A model generated the notes under the pieces. The model did not search any database and had not been told where the DNA came from. It saw only the letters and a program-made list of their open reading frames with translations. Below are positions 14,999-25,861 of a DNA stretch of 33,822 nt, piece after piece (the first letter of the stretch is position 1; every line of letters begins with the position of its first letter). Location: assembly GCA_947566705.1 (NCBI GenBank), contig CANOLA010000031.1, positions 1-33,822 on the forward strand. Reading direction: 5' to 3'. The position numbers were made by a program, and so were the translations under genes. This DNA is from an uncultured Lachnospiraceae bacterium. Lineage in GTDB: Bacteria; Bacillota; Clostridia; Lachnospirales; Lachnospiraceae.

Positions 14999-15922
14999 AT
15001 GAAAACAAGAGTGACAGAGCTTCTTGGAATTGAAAAGCCAATTATCCAGGGCGGTATGGCCTGGGTAGCAACCCATGAGCTTGCCAGCGCGGTTTCTAAC
15101 GCTGGCGGGCTTGGTATTATCGGGGCAGGCGGAGCATCTGCATCATGGGTGCGTGAACAGATTCAGGCGGCAAAGAAAGAAACAGACAGACCATTCGGCG
15201 TCAACCTTATGTTGATGAATCCGGAGGCAGATGATATAGCAAAAGTAATTGCAGAAGAAAATGTAAAGGTTGTTACCACCGGTGCAGGAAACCCGGCAAA
15301 GTATATGCAGATGTGGAAAGAAAAAGGCATCCGGGTGATTCCGGTTGTTGCAAGTGTTGCGCTTGCAAAGCTGATGGAGCGCGGCGGCGCGGACGCGGTT
15401 GTTGCAGAGGGAACAGAGTCCGGAGGACATATCGGTTCCCAGACTACCATGACGCTGGTTCCGCAGGTTGTTGACGCAGTGGAAATTCCGGTGATAGCAG
15501 CAGGCGGTATTGCAGACGGCAGGGGATTTGCGGCAGCGATGATGCTTGGCGCAGAAGCAGTCCAGATGGGAACCCGCTTTGTTGTGGCAAAGGAATCCAT
15601 CGTACATGAAAATTACAAACAGAAAGTAATAAAGGCTAAAGATATAGATTCTGAAGTTACAGGCATGTCAACAGGGCATCCGATCCGAGTCATCCGCAAT
15701 AAGATGACACGTGAGTATCTGAAGAAAGAAAAAGAAGGAGTATCACTTGACGAACTTGAGACGATGACGCTTGGCGCACTGCGCAGGGCAGTTGTTGAAG
15801 GGGATGTCACGTATGGAAGCGTTATGGCCGGGCAGTCAGCAGGACTTGTGAAAAAAGAAGAAACCTGCGCTGAGATTATCTGTGAAATCATGGCGGATGC
15901 ACAGAAGCTGCTTGGCAGATAG
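14999..15922 (+). CDS. fabK: Enoyl-ACP reductase II, FMN-dependent
   Basis: 307 residues. FabK is the flavin-containing enoyl-ACP reductase that completes each elongation cycle with NAD(P)H; it replaces FabI and is insensitive to triclosan. The TIM-barrel, nitronate monooxygenase-like features are 'LGIEKPIIQGGMAWVATHEL', 'AVSNAGGLGIIGAGG', 'PFGVNLMLMNPEADDIA', 'VVAEGTESGGHIG', 'VIAAGGIADGRGFAAAMMLG' and 'GAEAVQMGTRFV', the last two being the FMN phosphate site. GAGG sits 9-10 bp upstream of ATG 14999. No fabI is visible in the window. Confidence 0.96.
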   Translation: MKTRVTELLGIEKPIIQGGMAWVATHELASAVSNAGGLGIIGAGGASASWVREQIQAAKKETDRPFGVNLMLMNPEADDIAKVIAEENVKVVTTGAGNPAKYMQMWKEKGIRVIPVVASVALAKLMERGGADAVVAEGTESGGHIGSQTTMTLVPQVVDAVEIPVIAAGGIADGRGFAAAMMLGAEAVQMGTRFVVAKESIVHENYKQKVIKAKDIDSEVTGMSTGHPIRVIRNKMTREYLKKEKEGVSLDELETMTLGALRRAVVEGDVTYGSVMAGQSAGLVKKEETCAEIICEIMADAQKLLGR

Positions 15923-15937
15923 ACAGGAGTAAATCAT

Positions 15938-16858
15938 ATGAAGCGAGTTTTTATGTTTCCGGGACAGGGATCCCAGTACACAGGCATGGGGAAAGAATTT
16001 TATGACACCATGCCGGAGGCAAAGGCAGTTTATGACCTGGCATCGGATGTGACGGGGCTGGATGTGGCTGCACTCTGCTTTGAAGAAAATGATAAACTGA
16101 ATATTACAGAATACACACAGATCTGTATGCTTGCGACCGAGGCAGCCATTTATGCAGCTTTAAAGGAAAAAGGAATCGGCTGTGATGTGACCGCCGGATT
16201 AAGTCTTGGCGAGTACGGTGCACTGATCGCTTCCGGTGCGATGACCATGAAAGATGCATTCGCAGTGGTGAGGAAGCGCGGAATCTATATGCAGGAGGCA
16301 TATCCGTCAGGCGGTGCAATGTCTGCCATTCTGGGGCTGGACGCAGAAAAAATCGCAGAAATCTGTGCAGAAGTAAACACAGATGACAGCGTGGTATCCG
16401 TTGCAAATTATAACTGTCCGGGACAGATAGTCATTACGGGAGCTGCGGCAGCAGTGGAAACCGCCGGCGAAAAATGCAAGGAAGCGGGTGCAAAGCGTGT
16501 GGTGCCGCTTAAGGTCAGCGGACCGTTTCACTCAAGCCTTCTTACCGGAGCCGGTGAAAAGCTTGGAGAGGTTCTTTCTGATGTGGAAATCCATCCGATT
16601 CAGACACCGTATCTTACCAACGTAACGGCGGATTATGTAAAAGAACCGTCCGAAGTAAAAGATTACCTGATTCGCCAGGTGTCATCATCCGTGCGCTGGC
16701 AGCAGACCATTGAGCGTCTGATTGCAGACGGGGCAGACGAATTTGTGGAAATCGGACCGGGCCGCAGTCTTTCCGGATTCATGCGTAAGATAAACAGGGA
16801 TGTAACTACTTACAATATTGATAAGATGGAGGATTTTGAGAAATATGTTGACCGGTAA
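15938..16858 (+). CDS. fabD: Malonyl-CoA:ACP transacylase
   Basis: 306 residues. It loads malonyl groups from malonyl-CoA onto ACP. '[18 protein letters not shown]' opens the protein. The active-site Ser is S89 in '[16 protein letters not shown]', paired with H198 in 'SGPFHSSLL'. The C-terminal '[17 protein letters not shown]' is also standard. CAGGAG precedes ATG 15938. The end overlaps the fabG start by 14 bp, implying translational coupling. Confidence 0.97.
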   Translation: MKRVFMFPGQGSQYTGMGKEFYDTMPEAKAVYDLASDVTGLDVAALCFEENDKLNITEYTQICMLATEAAIYAALKEKGIGCDVTAGLSLGEYGALIASGAMTMKDAFAVVRKRGIYMQEAYPSGGAMSAILGLDAEKIAEICAEVNTDDSVVSVANYNCPGQIVITGAAAAVETAGEKCKEAGAKRVVPLKVSGPFHSSLLTGAGEKLGEVLSDVEIHPIQTPYLTNVTADYVKEPSEVKDYLIRQVSSSVRWQQTIERLIADGADEFVEIGPGRSLSGFMRKINRDVTTYNIDKMEDFEKYVDR

Positions 16859-17585
16859 AATCGCACTTGTTACAGGTGCCGGAAGAGGAATAGGCAAAGC
16901 AATTGCAATGGATCTTGCAGCAAATCATGCTTTTGTCATCGTAAATTACAATGGTTCAAAGGATGCCGCGGAGCAGACCGTTTCTGAAATTAAGGCAGCA
17001 GGCGGGGATGCCGTGGCATATCAGTGTAACGTATCTGATTTTGATTCTTGTGGAAATATGACTGGGGAACTGATAAAAGAATATAAGCACATTGATATCC
17101 TTGTCAACAATGCGGGAATCACCAGGGATGAGCTTCTGATGCGCATGAAGGAAGAGGATTTTGATGCGGTTATCGGCACAAATTTAAAAGGTGCGTTTAA
17201 TACTATCCGCCATATGTCCCGTTACTTCTTAAAGCAGCGTTCAGGCAAGATTATTAATATTTCCTCCGTGTCCGGAATCCTTGGAAATGCAGGACAGGCC
17301 AATTATTCGGCAAGCAAAGCCGGTGTCATCGGTCTGACAAAAGCAGTTGCAAGGGAACTTGCAGGACGCGGAATCAATGTCAATGCAGTAGCTCCGGGAT
17401 TTGTGGAAACGGAGATGACGGATGTGCTCTCTGACGGTGTGAAAGAAGATCTGTTAAAGCAGATTCCGCTTGGCAGGGTTGGCCATACGCAGGACATCGC
17501 AAAGGCAGTTACCTTCCTTGCATCTCCGGCAGCGGACTATATCACAGGACAGGTGCTGTCAGTGGACGGAGGAATGGCGATTTAA
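16845..17585 (+). CDS. fabG: 3-oxoacyl-ACP reductase
   Basis: 246 residues, the common FabG length. It reduces beta-ketoacyl-ACP with NADPH. ATG 16845 is chosen because it gives the standard opening '[20 protein letters not shown]'; the frame is open upstream inside fabD, and the nearest GGAGG is rather far (about 12 bp). The Rossmann nucleotide site is 'TGAGRGIG', with '[17 protein letters not shown]' next. The catalytic set is the Ser of 'INISSVSG', Y154 and K158 in 'NYSASKAG'. The C-terminus '[15 protein letters not shown]' is typical. Overlap with fabD suggests coupling. Confidence 0.96.
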   Translation: MLTGKIALVTGAGRGIGKAIAMDLAANHAFVIVNYNGSKDAAEQTVSEIKAAGGDAVAYQCNVSDFDSCGNMTGELIKEYKHIDILVNNAGITRDELLMRMKEEDFDAVIGTNLKGAFNTIRHMSRYFLKQRSGKIINISSVSGILGNAGQANYSASKAGVIGLTKAVARELAGRGINVNAVAPGFVETEMTDVLSDGVKEDLLKQIPLGRVGHTQDIAKAVTFLASPAADYITGQVLSVDGGMAI

Positions 17586-17608
17586 TTTCAGAAAGGACAT
17601 AAAAATTC

Positions 17609-18841
17609 ATGAGTAGAAGAGTTGTCGTAACGGGAATGGGTGCAATTACTCCCATTGGTCTTAGTGTGGACGAGTTTTGGAAGGGCGTAAAAGAAGGAAA
17701 AACAGGATTTGGTGAAATTACCAGATTTGATACTACGGATTATAAAGTACATATGGCTGCGGAAGTAAAGGATTTTGTGGCAAAGGAACATCTGGATTTT
17801 AAGGCGGCAAAGAGAATGGAACTGTTTTCCCAGTATGCAGTGGCAGCGGCAAAAGAGGCGATTGAGGATGCGGGACTGGATATGTCAAAGGAAGATCCGT
17901 ACCGCGTCGGTACAGCAATTGGCTCCGGCGTTGGCAGTCTGCAGGCAATAGAACGTGAGTACACAAAGATTGTGGAAAAAGGTCCGGGAAGGGTAAACCC
18001 GATTTTTGTTCCGATGATGATTTCCAATATGGCAGCAGGAAATGTGTCCATCCAGTTCGGCCTTCAGGGAAAATCCATTAATGATGTAACAGCATGTGCA
18101 ACCGGGACAAACAATATCGGGGAGGCATTCCGCAGTATCCAGTGCGGGGAAGCGGACGTGATGGTGACCGGCGGAACAGAAGGGTGTGTATGTCCGACTG
18201 CAATTGCTGGGTTTACTGCGCTTACAGCATTATCCACAGTGAATGACCCTGAGAAATGTTCCCTTCCGTTTGACAAAAACCGCAGCGGTTTTGTTCTCGG
18301 TGAGGGTGCCGGAATTGTCGTGCTGGAAGAGCTGGAGCATGCGCTGGCAAGGGGTGCAAAGATTTATGCCGAGGTTGTCGGCTACGGCTGTTCATCCGAT
18401 GCATACCACATCACTTCCCCGCTTGAGGATGGTGCAGGTGCGGCACGAGCCATGACAAACGCCGTGGAGGATGCCGGAATCAGTACAGACGATGTGGATT
18501 ATATTAATGCACACGGTACGGCAACACATCACAATGACCTGTTTGAAACCCGTGCAATCAAGCTTGCATTTGGAGAGCATGCAAAGGATATTAAGATTAA
18601 TTCCACAAAATCCATGATCGGACATCTGCTCGGTGCAGCAGGTGCGGTAGAATTTATTACCTGTGTAAAGGAAATTGAAGAGGGATATATTCACCGTACT
18701 GTCGGATTTGAGTCGGCAGAGGAAGAGATGGATCTGGATTACTGTAAGGAAGCCAGTGAATGCGAAGTACAGTTTGCACTTTCCAATTCACTTGGTTTTG
18801 GCGGACATAATGCAAGTATTCTGATAAGGAAATTCAAATAA
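17609..18841 (+). CDS. fabF: 3-oxoacyl-ACP synthase II
   Basis: 410 residues. It is the elongating condensing enzyme: it joins acyl groups to malonyl-ACP with loss of CO2. The nucleophile is C163 in '[15 protein letters not shown]', and the two His are in '[15 protein letters not shown]' and '[15 protein letters not shown]'. The second residue pair after the Cys motif is N-N where many homologues have H-A, a minor variation. AAAGGA is 11 bp before ATG 17609. The gap to fabG is 23 bp, and fabZ starts 20 bp after the stop. Confidence 0.97.
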   Translation: MSRRVVVTGMGAITPIGLSVDEFWKGVKEGKTGFGEITRFDTTDYKVHMAAEVKDFVAKEHLDFKAAKRMELFSQYAVAAAKEAIEDAGLDMSKEDPYRVGTAIGSGVGSLQAIEREYTKIVEKGPGRVNPIFVPMMISNMAAGNVSIQFGLQGKSINDVTACATGTNNIGEAFRSIQCGEADVMVTGGTEGCVCPTAIAGFTALTALSTVNDPEKCSLPFDKNRSGFVLGEGAGIVVLEELEHALARGAKIYAEVVGYGCSSDAYHITSPLEDGAGAARAMTNAVEDAGISTDDVDYINAHGTATHHNDLFETRAIKLAFGEHAKDIKINSTKSMIGHLLGAAGAVEFITCVKEIEEGYIHRTVGFESAEEEMDLDYCKEASECEVQFALSNSLGFGGHNASILIRKFK

Positions 18842-18861
18842 AAGAGAAGGAAGTTAAGCTT

Positions 18862-19302
18862 ATGCCAGAACAAAATACAAAGCTGACTACAGCGGAAATT
18901 ATGGAAATTCTGCCGCACAGACAGCCGTTTTTACTGATAGACACGGTTGAGGAGTTAGAGCCGGGGGTACGGGCTGTGGCAAAGAAAAATGTATCCTTTA
19001 ACGAGCCGTTCTTTGCAGGACATTTTCCGGGGAATCCGGTGATGCCGGGAGTACTGATCGTAGAGGCACTGGCACAGACTGGTGCGGTTGCCATTCTCTC
19101 CCAGCCGGAATGGAAAGGAAAAACGGCATATTTTGCAGGAATTAACAGTGCAAAGTTTAAGCAGAAGGTGCTGCCGGGGGATACCCTGACACTTGAGACG
19201 GAAATCATTAAAGTCAAAGGACCGATTGGTGTGGGAAAAGCTTCCGCGCGTGTGAATGGTAAGCTTGCATGCTCGGCAGAACTGACTTTTGCAATAGGTT
19301 GA
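18862..19302 (+). CDS. fabZ: 3-hydroxyacyl-ACP dehydratase
   Basis: 146 residues with the hot-dog fold. It dehydrates beta-hydroxyacyl-ACP to the trans-2-enoyl form used by FabK. The active-site pair is H54 in '[16 protein letters not shown]' and E68 in 'IVEALAQ'. '[17 protein letters not shown]' is the usual N-terminal motif. GAGAAGG precedes ATG 18862. In many Firmicute operons accB and accC flank fabZ; here fabF lies directly before it and accD directly after, so both biotin genes are absent at this site. Confidence 0.97.
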   Translation: MPEQNTKLTTAEIMEILPHRQPFLLIDTVEELEPGVRAVAKKNVSFNEPFFAGHFPGNPVMPGVLIVEALAQTGAVAILSQPEWKGKTAYFAGINSAKFKQKVLPGDTLTLETEIIKVKGPIGVGKASARVNGKLACSAELTFAIG

Positions 19303-19325
19303 CAGGTGGTTGAGAGGGAAAAGAT

Positions 19326-21026
19326 ATGAAATTAAAAGATTTTATTCCAGGAAACAGAAAATCAGAAGCAGAAGAAGAGCAGCAGGTAATTGAAACCATT
19401 ACTTGTAAAAAATGTAAAAAAGAGCTTGATAAAAGCCGTGTGGTTAAAAACAAGTATGTCTGCTATGAGTGCGGATATTATTTCCGTGTACGTGCCAGAA
19501 ACCGTATTAAAATGGTTGCGGACGCAGGCAGTTTTGAAGCATGGGATGAAGACCTTGCAACCGGAAATCCGTTAAACTTTCCGGAGTATGAGGATAAAGT
19601 ATCAGCCACACAGGAAAAAACCGGCTTAAAGGAAGGCGTTACCGTTGGTAAGTGTACCATAAACGGGGAACAGACGGTGCTTGGCGTTATCGATGCAAGA
19701 TTTATGATGGGAAGCATGGGACATGTCGTAGGTGAAAAAATCACACATGCCGTGGAACGTGCGACAAAGGAAAAGCTTCCGGTCATTATGTTCTGCTGCT
19801 CCGGCGGAGCGAGAATGCAGGAGGGAATTATTTCCCTGATGCAGATGGCAAAGACATCAGCAGCTGTGAAACGCCATTCTGATGCGGGACTTTTGTATAT
19901 TCCGGTACTGACGGACCCGACAACCGGAGGCGTAACAGCCAGCTTTGCAATGCTTGGCGACCTGATTTTAGCAGAGCCGAAGGCGCTGATTGGTTTTGCA
20001 GGTGCGCGTGTCATTGAAAATACCATCGGACAGAAGCTTCCTGCAGGTTTCCAGCGAGCAGAATTTCAGCTGGAGCATGGATTTGTGGATGCAGTTGTGG
20101 AGCGTGAGGAGTTAAAGAACACCTTATGGAAAATCTTAAAGATGCATAAACCGAAAAAAGGTTTTGCCAATTTTGATCCTGCACATGATGATGACCGGTA
20201 TGAACCGACAGAGCTGATGCGTGAGCGTGCCGCAAAGTCAAAACCGCTCAGTGCGTGGGACAAGGTAACGGCAGCCCGCCAGATGAAACGCCTTGGTTCT
20301 GTTGACTATATGGGGAAGATTTTTGATGATTTCATAGAACTGCACGGGGACCGTTATTTCCGTGATGACCCTGCAATCGTCGGCGGCATTGCTTATCTGG
20401 ATGGTCAGCCGGTAACTGTAATTGGTGTTCATAAAGGAAAAGATTTGAAAGACTGTGCATACCGCAACTATGGTATGCCGTCACCGGAGGGCTACCGGAA
20501 GGCAGTCCGCCTGATGAAGCAGGCAGAAAAATTCGGTCGTCCGATTATTACATTTGTCAATACTTCCGGGGCATATCCGGGAACAGAGGCAGAGGAAAAC
20601 GGACAGGGTGAGGCAATTGCCAGAAATCTTTATGAGATGTCAGGAATCCAGGTGCCGATTCTGTGCCTGATGATTGGAGAGGGCGGAAGCGGCGGTGCGC
20701 TCGCACTGGCAGTGGGAAACCAGGTATGGATGATGGAAAATGCAACCTATTCCATTCTTTCGCCGGAAGGCTTCGCATCCATCCTCTGGAAGGACGGAAA
20801 ACGTGCCGAGGAAGCTGCAGGTGTCATGAAAATTACGGCGCAGGATTTAAAGGAGCTTCATGTCATTGATGATATTATTCCTGAGTATGGCGGAGCCAGC
20901 GAGGATGCACTTTCTTCCATTGCTAATTATATGAAAGGCAATATGAAGAAGTTCTTAAAGGCACAGGATGGCAAGAGCGGAGAACAGCTTGCACAGGAAA
21001 GATATGACCGTTTCCGCGCATTTTAG
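19326..21026 (+). CDS. accDA: Fused acetyl-CoA carboxylase carboxyltransferase, beta-alpha (AccD-AccA)
   Basis: A 566-residue protein with the AccD and AccA subunits in one chain; together they transfer CO2 from carboxybiotin to acetyl-CoA, making malonyl-CoA. The beta half begins with the zinc ribbon C27-x2-C30...C46-x2-C49 and has '[19 protein letters not shown]' and '[16 protein letters not shown]'. The alpha half starts near residue 300 and contains '[18 protein letters not shown]', '[19 protein letters not shown]' and '[19 protein letters not shown]'. No stop or frameshift is seen at the junction. In E. coli these are two genes. The biotin carboxylase and carrier protein must be encoded elsewhere. 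Confidence 0.95.
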   Translation: MKLKDFIPGNRKSEAEEEQQVIETITCKKCKKELDKSRVVKNKYVCYECGYYFRVRARNRIKMVADAGSFEAWDEDLATGNPLNFPEYEDKVSATQEKTGLKEGVTVGKCTINGEQTVLGVIDARFMMGSMGHVVGEKITHAVERATKEKLPVIMFCCSGGARMQEGIISLMQMAKTSAAVKRHSDAGLLYIPVLTDPTTGGVTASFAMLGDLILAEPKALIGFAGARVIENTIGQKLPAGFQRAEFQLEHGFVDAVVEREELKNTLWKILKMHKPKKGFANFDPAHDDDRYEPTELMRERAAKSKPLSAWDKVTAARQMKRLGSVDYMGKIFDDFIELHGDRYFRDDPAIVGGIAYLDGQPVTVIGVHKGKDLKDCAYRNYGMPSPEGYRKAVRLMKQAEKFGRPIITFVNTSGAYPGTEAEENGQGEAIARNLYEMSGIQVPILCLMIGEGGSGGALALAVGNQVWMMENATYSILSPEGFASILWKDGKRAEEAAGVMKITAQDLKELHVIDDIIPEYGGASEDALSSIANYMKGNMKKFLKAQDGKSGEQLAQERYDRFRAF

Positions 21027-21040
21027 GAAGGTGGAGAAAT

Positions 21041-22000
21041 ATGAAAATATTAGCAACTGGAAGCGCGCTTCCAAAGAAAGTGGTAAGCAATGATGATCTG
21101 GCGCGGGTGATGGATACTTCCGATGAATGGATCCGTACCCGTACCGGAATCCGGACAAGGCATATTGCAACCGATGAAACCACGACAGGGCTTGCGGTGG
21201 AGGCGGCAAAAAAAGCATTTAAGGAATCAAAGGTGTCCATTGATGAACTGGACCTGATTATTTGTGCAACAGTGTCATCGGATTATATTTATCCGACCCT
21301 TGCCTGTGAGGTACAGGCGGCACTCGGAGCAAAGCGCGCAACGGCGTTTGACCTTGGTGCAGGCTGCTCAGGCTTTCTTTTTGCCCTTGCCACTGCGGAT
21401 GCCTATTTTAGGACAGGAAGATATAAAAATGCACTGATTATGGGAGCGGAAACGCTGTCAAAGATGATGGACTGGAGCGACCGCAGTACGTGCGTGCTTT
21501 TCGGAGACGGTGCCGGGGCAGCAGTGGTAAGTGCGGAGGGAAGCCAGCTGCTTTCCATGGTGCAGGGGTCTGACGGTGCAGGCGGAATGGCGTTAAAATG
21601 CAAAAACCGTTCGGTAAGCAACCTGTTTCATCAGGTGGCGGCTGAGCACTATTCCTATACCGAAATGAACGGACCGGAGGTTTATAAGTTTGCAGTGCGT
21701 ACTGTTCCGAATGCAGTCGGAGAGGCGCTTGAAAAGGCAGATGTAAAGGTGGATGAAGTGAAGCTTTTTCTGCTGCACCAGGCAAATATGCGCATCATTG
21801 AATCCGTTGCAAAGCGTCTCGGACAGCCGCTTGAGAAATTTCCGACAAACCTGCAGGAATGTGGAAATATTTCTGCTGCAAGCGTACCGGTTCTGCTGGA
21901 TTCGGTGCATAAAGAAGGTAAGCTCTGTAAGGGGGACAAAATCGTTTTAGCTGGATTTGGCGCAGGACTGACCTGGGGAGCCTGTGTCATCGAGTGGTAG
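21041..22000 (+). CDS. fabH: 3-oxoacyl-ACP synthase III
   Basis: 319 residues. It starts fatty acid synthesis by condensing acyl-CoA with malonyl-ACP; its primer choice sets straight or branched chains. The nucleophile is C109 in 'FDLGAGCSGFLFALATAD', followed by His in 'FLLHQANMRIIESVAKRLG' and Asn in 'QECGNISAASVPVLLD'. The stretch before Cys reads L-G-A-G where S-A-A or N-A-A is more usual, so primer preference may differ; this is speculative. GGAAGGTGGAG lies before ATG 21041. It is placed late in the operon, 14 bp after accDA and 10 bp before the MarR gene. Confidence 0.96.
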   Translation: MKILATGSALPKKVVSNDDLARVMDTSDEWIRTRTGIRTRHIATDETTTGLAVEAAKKAFKESKVSIDELDLIICATVSSDYIYPTLACEVQAALGAKRATAFDLGAGCSGFLFALATADAYFRTGRYKNALIMGAETLSKMMDWSDRSTCVLFGDGAGAAVVSAEGSQLLSMVQGSDGAGGMALKCKNRSVSNLFHQVAAEHYSYTEMNGPEVYKFAVRTVPNAVGEALEKADVKVDEVKLFLLHQANMRIIESVAKRLGQPLEKFPTNLQECGNISAASVPVLLDSVHKEGKLCKGDKIVLAGFGAGLTWGACVIEW

Positions 22001-22010
22001 GAGGCCCGGA

Positions 22011-22502
22011 ATGACTCTGGAAGAGACTTTAAATGATCTTCTGGTAAAGCTGTTTAAGGATATATTGGAAGTAGAGGCAAAATGTCTGATCACAGAAGAA
22101 TTTGCAGATATCAGTTATAATGACATGCATATCATTGAAGCAATCGGCGTGGAGGAACCGCGCAACATGAAGACGGTTGCGAATATGATGTCTGTCACGA
22201 CAGGGACGCTGACAAGGGCAATTGACGCACTGTGTGAAAAGGGGTATGTCGTCAGAAGACGGAGTGAGGAAGACAAACGTGTGGTAAAGCTGTGCCTGAC
22301 TGATAAAGGAAAGAGCGCATACTACCACCACGAACAGTTTCACCGTCAGATGATAAAAAATATTTCTTCTGAAATGACGGATAAAGAAGCAGAAGTGTTA
22401 ATTTATGCACTCGCCAAGGTAGTTGATTTTTTCCAGCTGAATTATTACGATACGGATGAAGAGGCGGAATTTGTGGACTGGGCGAATATTAATAATGAGT
22501 GA
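22011..22502 (+). CDS. MarR-family regulator, probable FabT-like repressor of the fatty acid operon
   Basis: 163 residues. The frame is open upstream into fabH, but TAGGAGG just before ATG 22011 fixes the start. The winged helix is clear: 'TLRYMH'-like positions are filled by 'ISYNDMHIIEAIGVEE', the recognition region is 'MKTVANMMSVTTGTLTRAID', and the wing is 'CEKGYVVRRRSEEDKRVVKL' followed by C-L-T. The C-terminal helices should form the dimer. FabT of streptococci is a MarR protein that represses fab genes with acyl-ACP as co-repressor. Being last gene of this operon with FabT-like sites at its promoter argues for autoregulation. The ligand and binding are inferred. Confidence 0.85.
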   Translation: MTLEETLNDLLVKLFKDILEVEAKCLITEEFADISYNDMHIIEAIGVEEPRNMKTVANMMSVTTGTLTRAIDALCEKGYVVRRRSEEDKRVVKLCLTDKGKSAYYHHEQFHRQMIKNISSEMTDKEAEVLIYALAKVVDFFQLNYYDTDEEAEFVDWANINNE

Positions 22503-22528
22503 GAATAAGATAATCTGGAACACTGAAT

Positions 22529-22582
22529 GGAATTCTGTAATAGAAATTTTGAAATTTCTATTGCAGAATCCTTCATTTTTTA
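22529..22582 (+). terminator. Strong intrinsic terminator of the fatty acid operon
   Basis: Arms 22529-22549 and 22552-22571 pair over 20 bp with one bulge (GGAATTCTGTAATAGAAATTT against AAATTTCTATTGCAGAATCC), followed by TTCATTTTTTATT. It lies 27 bp after the MarR gene and separates the operon from gdhA. Confidence 0.88.
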
Positions 22583-22632
22583 TTAAAATAATATCGCTGG
22601 CGTATGCTGGCAAAAAACTAAAGGAGATGTGA

Positions 22633-23970
<1,338 letters not shown>

Positions 23971-24000
23971 TCATTAATTTCTGAGATAAATAAGATATGG

Positions 24001-24043
24001 AAAAGTCTTGTAAACCTGGTGTTTATGGGGCTTTTCTTTTTTT
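24001..24043 (+). terminator. Intrinsic terminator after gdhA
   Basis: AAAAGTCTTGTAAAC (24001-24015) pairs with GTTTATGGGGCTTTT (24021-24035) over 15 positions, counting G-U, followed by C and T7 (24037-24043). Confidence 0.85.
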
Positions 24044-24112
24044 GGCTGCTGTAAAATCCCAGCGGTATTTACGAGGGGAAGTCCTGGAAACGCTGTCCAT
24101 ATATAGACATAA

Positions 24113-24141
24113 GTGACGATTTTTGGTACAATAAGTATAAT
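24113..24141 (+). promoter_or_regulatory. Candidate promoter of the polysaccharide cluster
   Basis: GTGACG (24113-24118), a 17-bp spacer and a perfect TATAAT (24136-24141), 44 bp before the first gene. The -35 is weak, which may mean an activator is needed. Confidence 0.45.
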
Positions 24142-24185
24142 GAATGTGTTAGAAGCCCTGTATGTAGTATGACGAAGGAGAAAAA

Positions 24186-25700
24186 ATGTACCGGAAAAAC
24201 CAAAACAGCTGGGTGAAGCATCTGGACTTTATGATACTGGACGTAATCTGTCTGCAGGTGTCATTTTTTCTGGCATATGCCATCCGGCATAAAAGCACAG
24301 AAATGTTTTCCAATTTAATATATGCAAATCTTGCAATTGTACTGTTTTTTGTGGATATTGTTATGCTGCTTGCACTGGAAACGCTGAAAAATGTTTTAAA
24401 GCGTAACAACAGACAGGAGTTTATGGCTACCCTCCGGCATGTCTGTCTTGTTGTACTGATTGCAGTGTTGTACCTTTTCTCCGTAAAAGATGCAGGAAAT
24501 TTTTCGCGGATTACATTTTTCCTGATGGCTTTTTTGTATTTTGCGGACAGTTTTATTGTGCGCTATTTCTGGAAAGGGCATGTACGCCGGAAACTGAAAC
24601 TGGGGCAGCAGAAATCCTTACTGATTATTACAGACCTGGAGCAGCTGGAGCGTGTGGAATATGATATCAGCCGCCGCAGCTATGAGATGTTTTGCGTTAC
24701 CGGGATTGCAGTGGTGGATCTGGATGACAAAAAAAAGAATGCGGCAGGACGGGAACTGGATGCGGGGGATATTATTTTACACAAAGTGCAGACCGGGGAC
24801 CGGATACATGGAATTCCTGTTGTTGCAGGCCGTAATACGCTGACAGAATATATCTGCCGGGGATGGGTGGATGAAGTATTTATTGACCTGCATGCCAGGA
24901 ATCCGCTGCGGGACACCCTCGTAAACGAACTTGCGGAGATGGGAATGACCATACATATCAAACTGGCAGAACGTTTTGAACTGAAAAACCAGAAGCAGTT
25001 TATCGAAAAAATGGGCAGATATACTGTGCTTACAACAAGCATCAATACGGTTTCCGGAATGGAACTTTTTATCAAGCGTCTGATCGATATACTTGGAGGT
25101 GTTGTGGGATGTCTGCTGACAGGAATTCTGTTTCTTTTCCTTGCGCCTGCAATTTATATCAGGTCGCCCGGACCAGTGATTTTTTCCCAGACCAGGGTTG
25201 GGAAAAACGGAAAAAAGTTCAAAATATACAAGTTCCGCAGTATGTACATGGACGCGGAGGAACGTAAGGCTGAATTTCTGAAAGAAAACCGCATCAGCGA
25301 CGGCATGATGTTTAAACTGGATTATGACCCCCGAATTATCGGCTGTAAAAAACGTGCGGACGGCACCATTAAAAAGGGACTGGGGAACTGGATACGGGAC
25401 TGGTCGCTGGATGAGTTTCCCCAGTTCTGGAATGTGTTAAAAGGGGACATGAGCCTGGTGGGAACACGCCCGCCGACAGAGGATGAATGGGAAAAATATG
25501 ACCTGCACCACAGGGCGCGCCTTGCCATTAAACCGGGTATAACCGGAATGTGGCAGGTAAGCGGGCGCAGCAATATTACGGAGTTTGAGCAGGTGGTGAA
25601 GCTGGACAGGTACTATATTACCCACTGGAACCTGGGACTGGACATGAAAATTTTATTCCGGACAGTTCCGGCTGTATTAGAAAAAAACGGATCGATGTAA
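24186..25700 (+). CDS. Polyprenyl-phosphate sugar-1-phosphate transferase (initiating enzyme of exopolysaccharide synthesis)
   Basis: 504 residues, WbaP/CpsE-like. It transfers a sugar-1-phosphate from a UDP-sugar to undecaprenyl phosphate, the first step of repeat-unit assembly. The N-terminus has four TM helices ('ILDVICLQVSFFLAYAIR', 'ANLAIVLFFVDIVMLLALE', 'VCLVVLIAVLYLFSV', 'TFFLMAFLYFADSFIV'). A nucleotide-fold-like middle domain follows, then a fifth hydrophobic segment ('GGVVGCLLTGILFLFL'). The catalytic domain has 'SPGPVIFSQTRVGKNGKKF', 'IYKFRSMYMDAEERK', 'DEFPQFWNVLKGDMSLVGTR' and 'KPGITGMWQVSGRS'. AAGGAG precedes ATG 24186. Which sugar is used cannot be told. The usual Wzz, Wze and Wzb regulators are not beside it. 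Confidence 0.94.
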   Translation: MYRKNQNSWVKHLDFMILDVICLQVSFFLAYAIRHKSTEMFSNLIYANLAIVLFFVDIVMLLALETLKNVLKRNNRQEFMATLRHVCLVVLIAVLYLFSVKDAGNFSRITFFLMAFLYFADSFIVRYFWKGHVRRKLKLGQQKSLLIITDLEQLERVEYDISRRSYEMFCVTGIAVVDLDDKKKNAAGRELDAGDIILHKVQTGDRIHGIPVVAGRNTLTEYICRGWVDEVFIDLHARNPLRDTLVNELAEMGMTIHIKLAERFELKNQKQFIEKMGRYTVLTTSINTVSGMELFIKRLIDILGGVVGCLLTGILFLFLAPAIYIRSPGPVIFSQTRVGKNGKKFKIYKFRSMYMDAEERKAEFLKENRISDGMMFKLDYDPRIIGCKKRADGTIKKGLGNWIRDWSLDEFPQFWNVLKGDMSLVGTRPPTEDEWEKYDLHHRARLAIKPGITGMWQVSGRSNITEFEQVVKLDRYYITHWNLGLDMKILFRTVPAVLEKNGSM

Positions 25701-25715
25701 TTTCATTATAATGTG

Positions 25716-25748
25716 GTATTCCCGTCTGCATTGCCAGCAGGCGGGAAT
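25716..25748 (+). terminator. GC-rich hairpin after the initiating transferase
   Basis: TATTCCCGTCTGC (25716-25728) pairs with GCAGGCGGGAATA (25736-25748), 13 bp with one G-U. There is no immediate T run, so termination strength is uncertain. Confidence 0.55.
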
Positions 25749-25814
25749 AACCATGTTAATTTTTCCAGAAGAATAATTACAAATAATTTATAGGGGAATT
25801 TGCTGCGAAAAGTG

Positions 25815-25843
25815 TTGTGTACTGCGCTAAAAGTGTTTATACT
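25815..25843 (+). promoter_or_regulatory. Candidate promoter ahead of the Rpn-like gene
   Basis: TTGTGT (25815-25820), a 17-bp spacer and TATACT (25838-25843), 18 bp before ATG 25862. It may drive the Rpn-like gene and the downstream glycosyltransferases. Confidence 0.5.
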
Positions 25844-25861
25844 AGAGGAAGGAAAGAAGAT

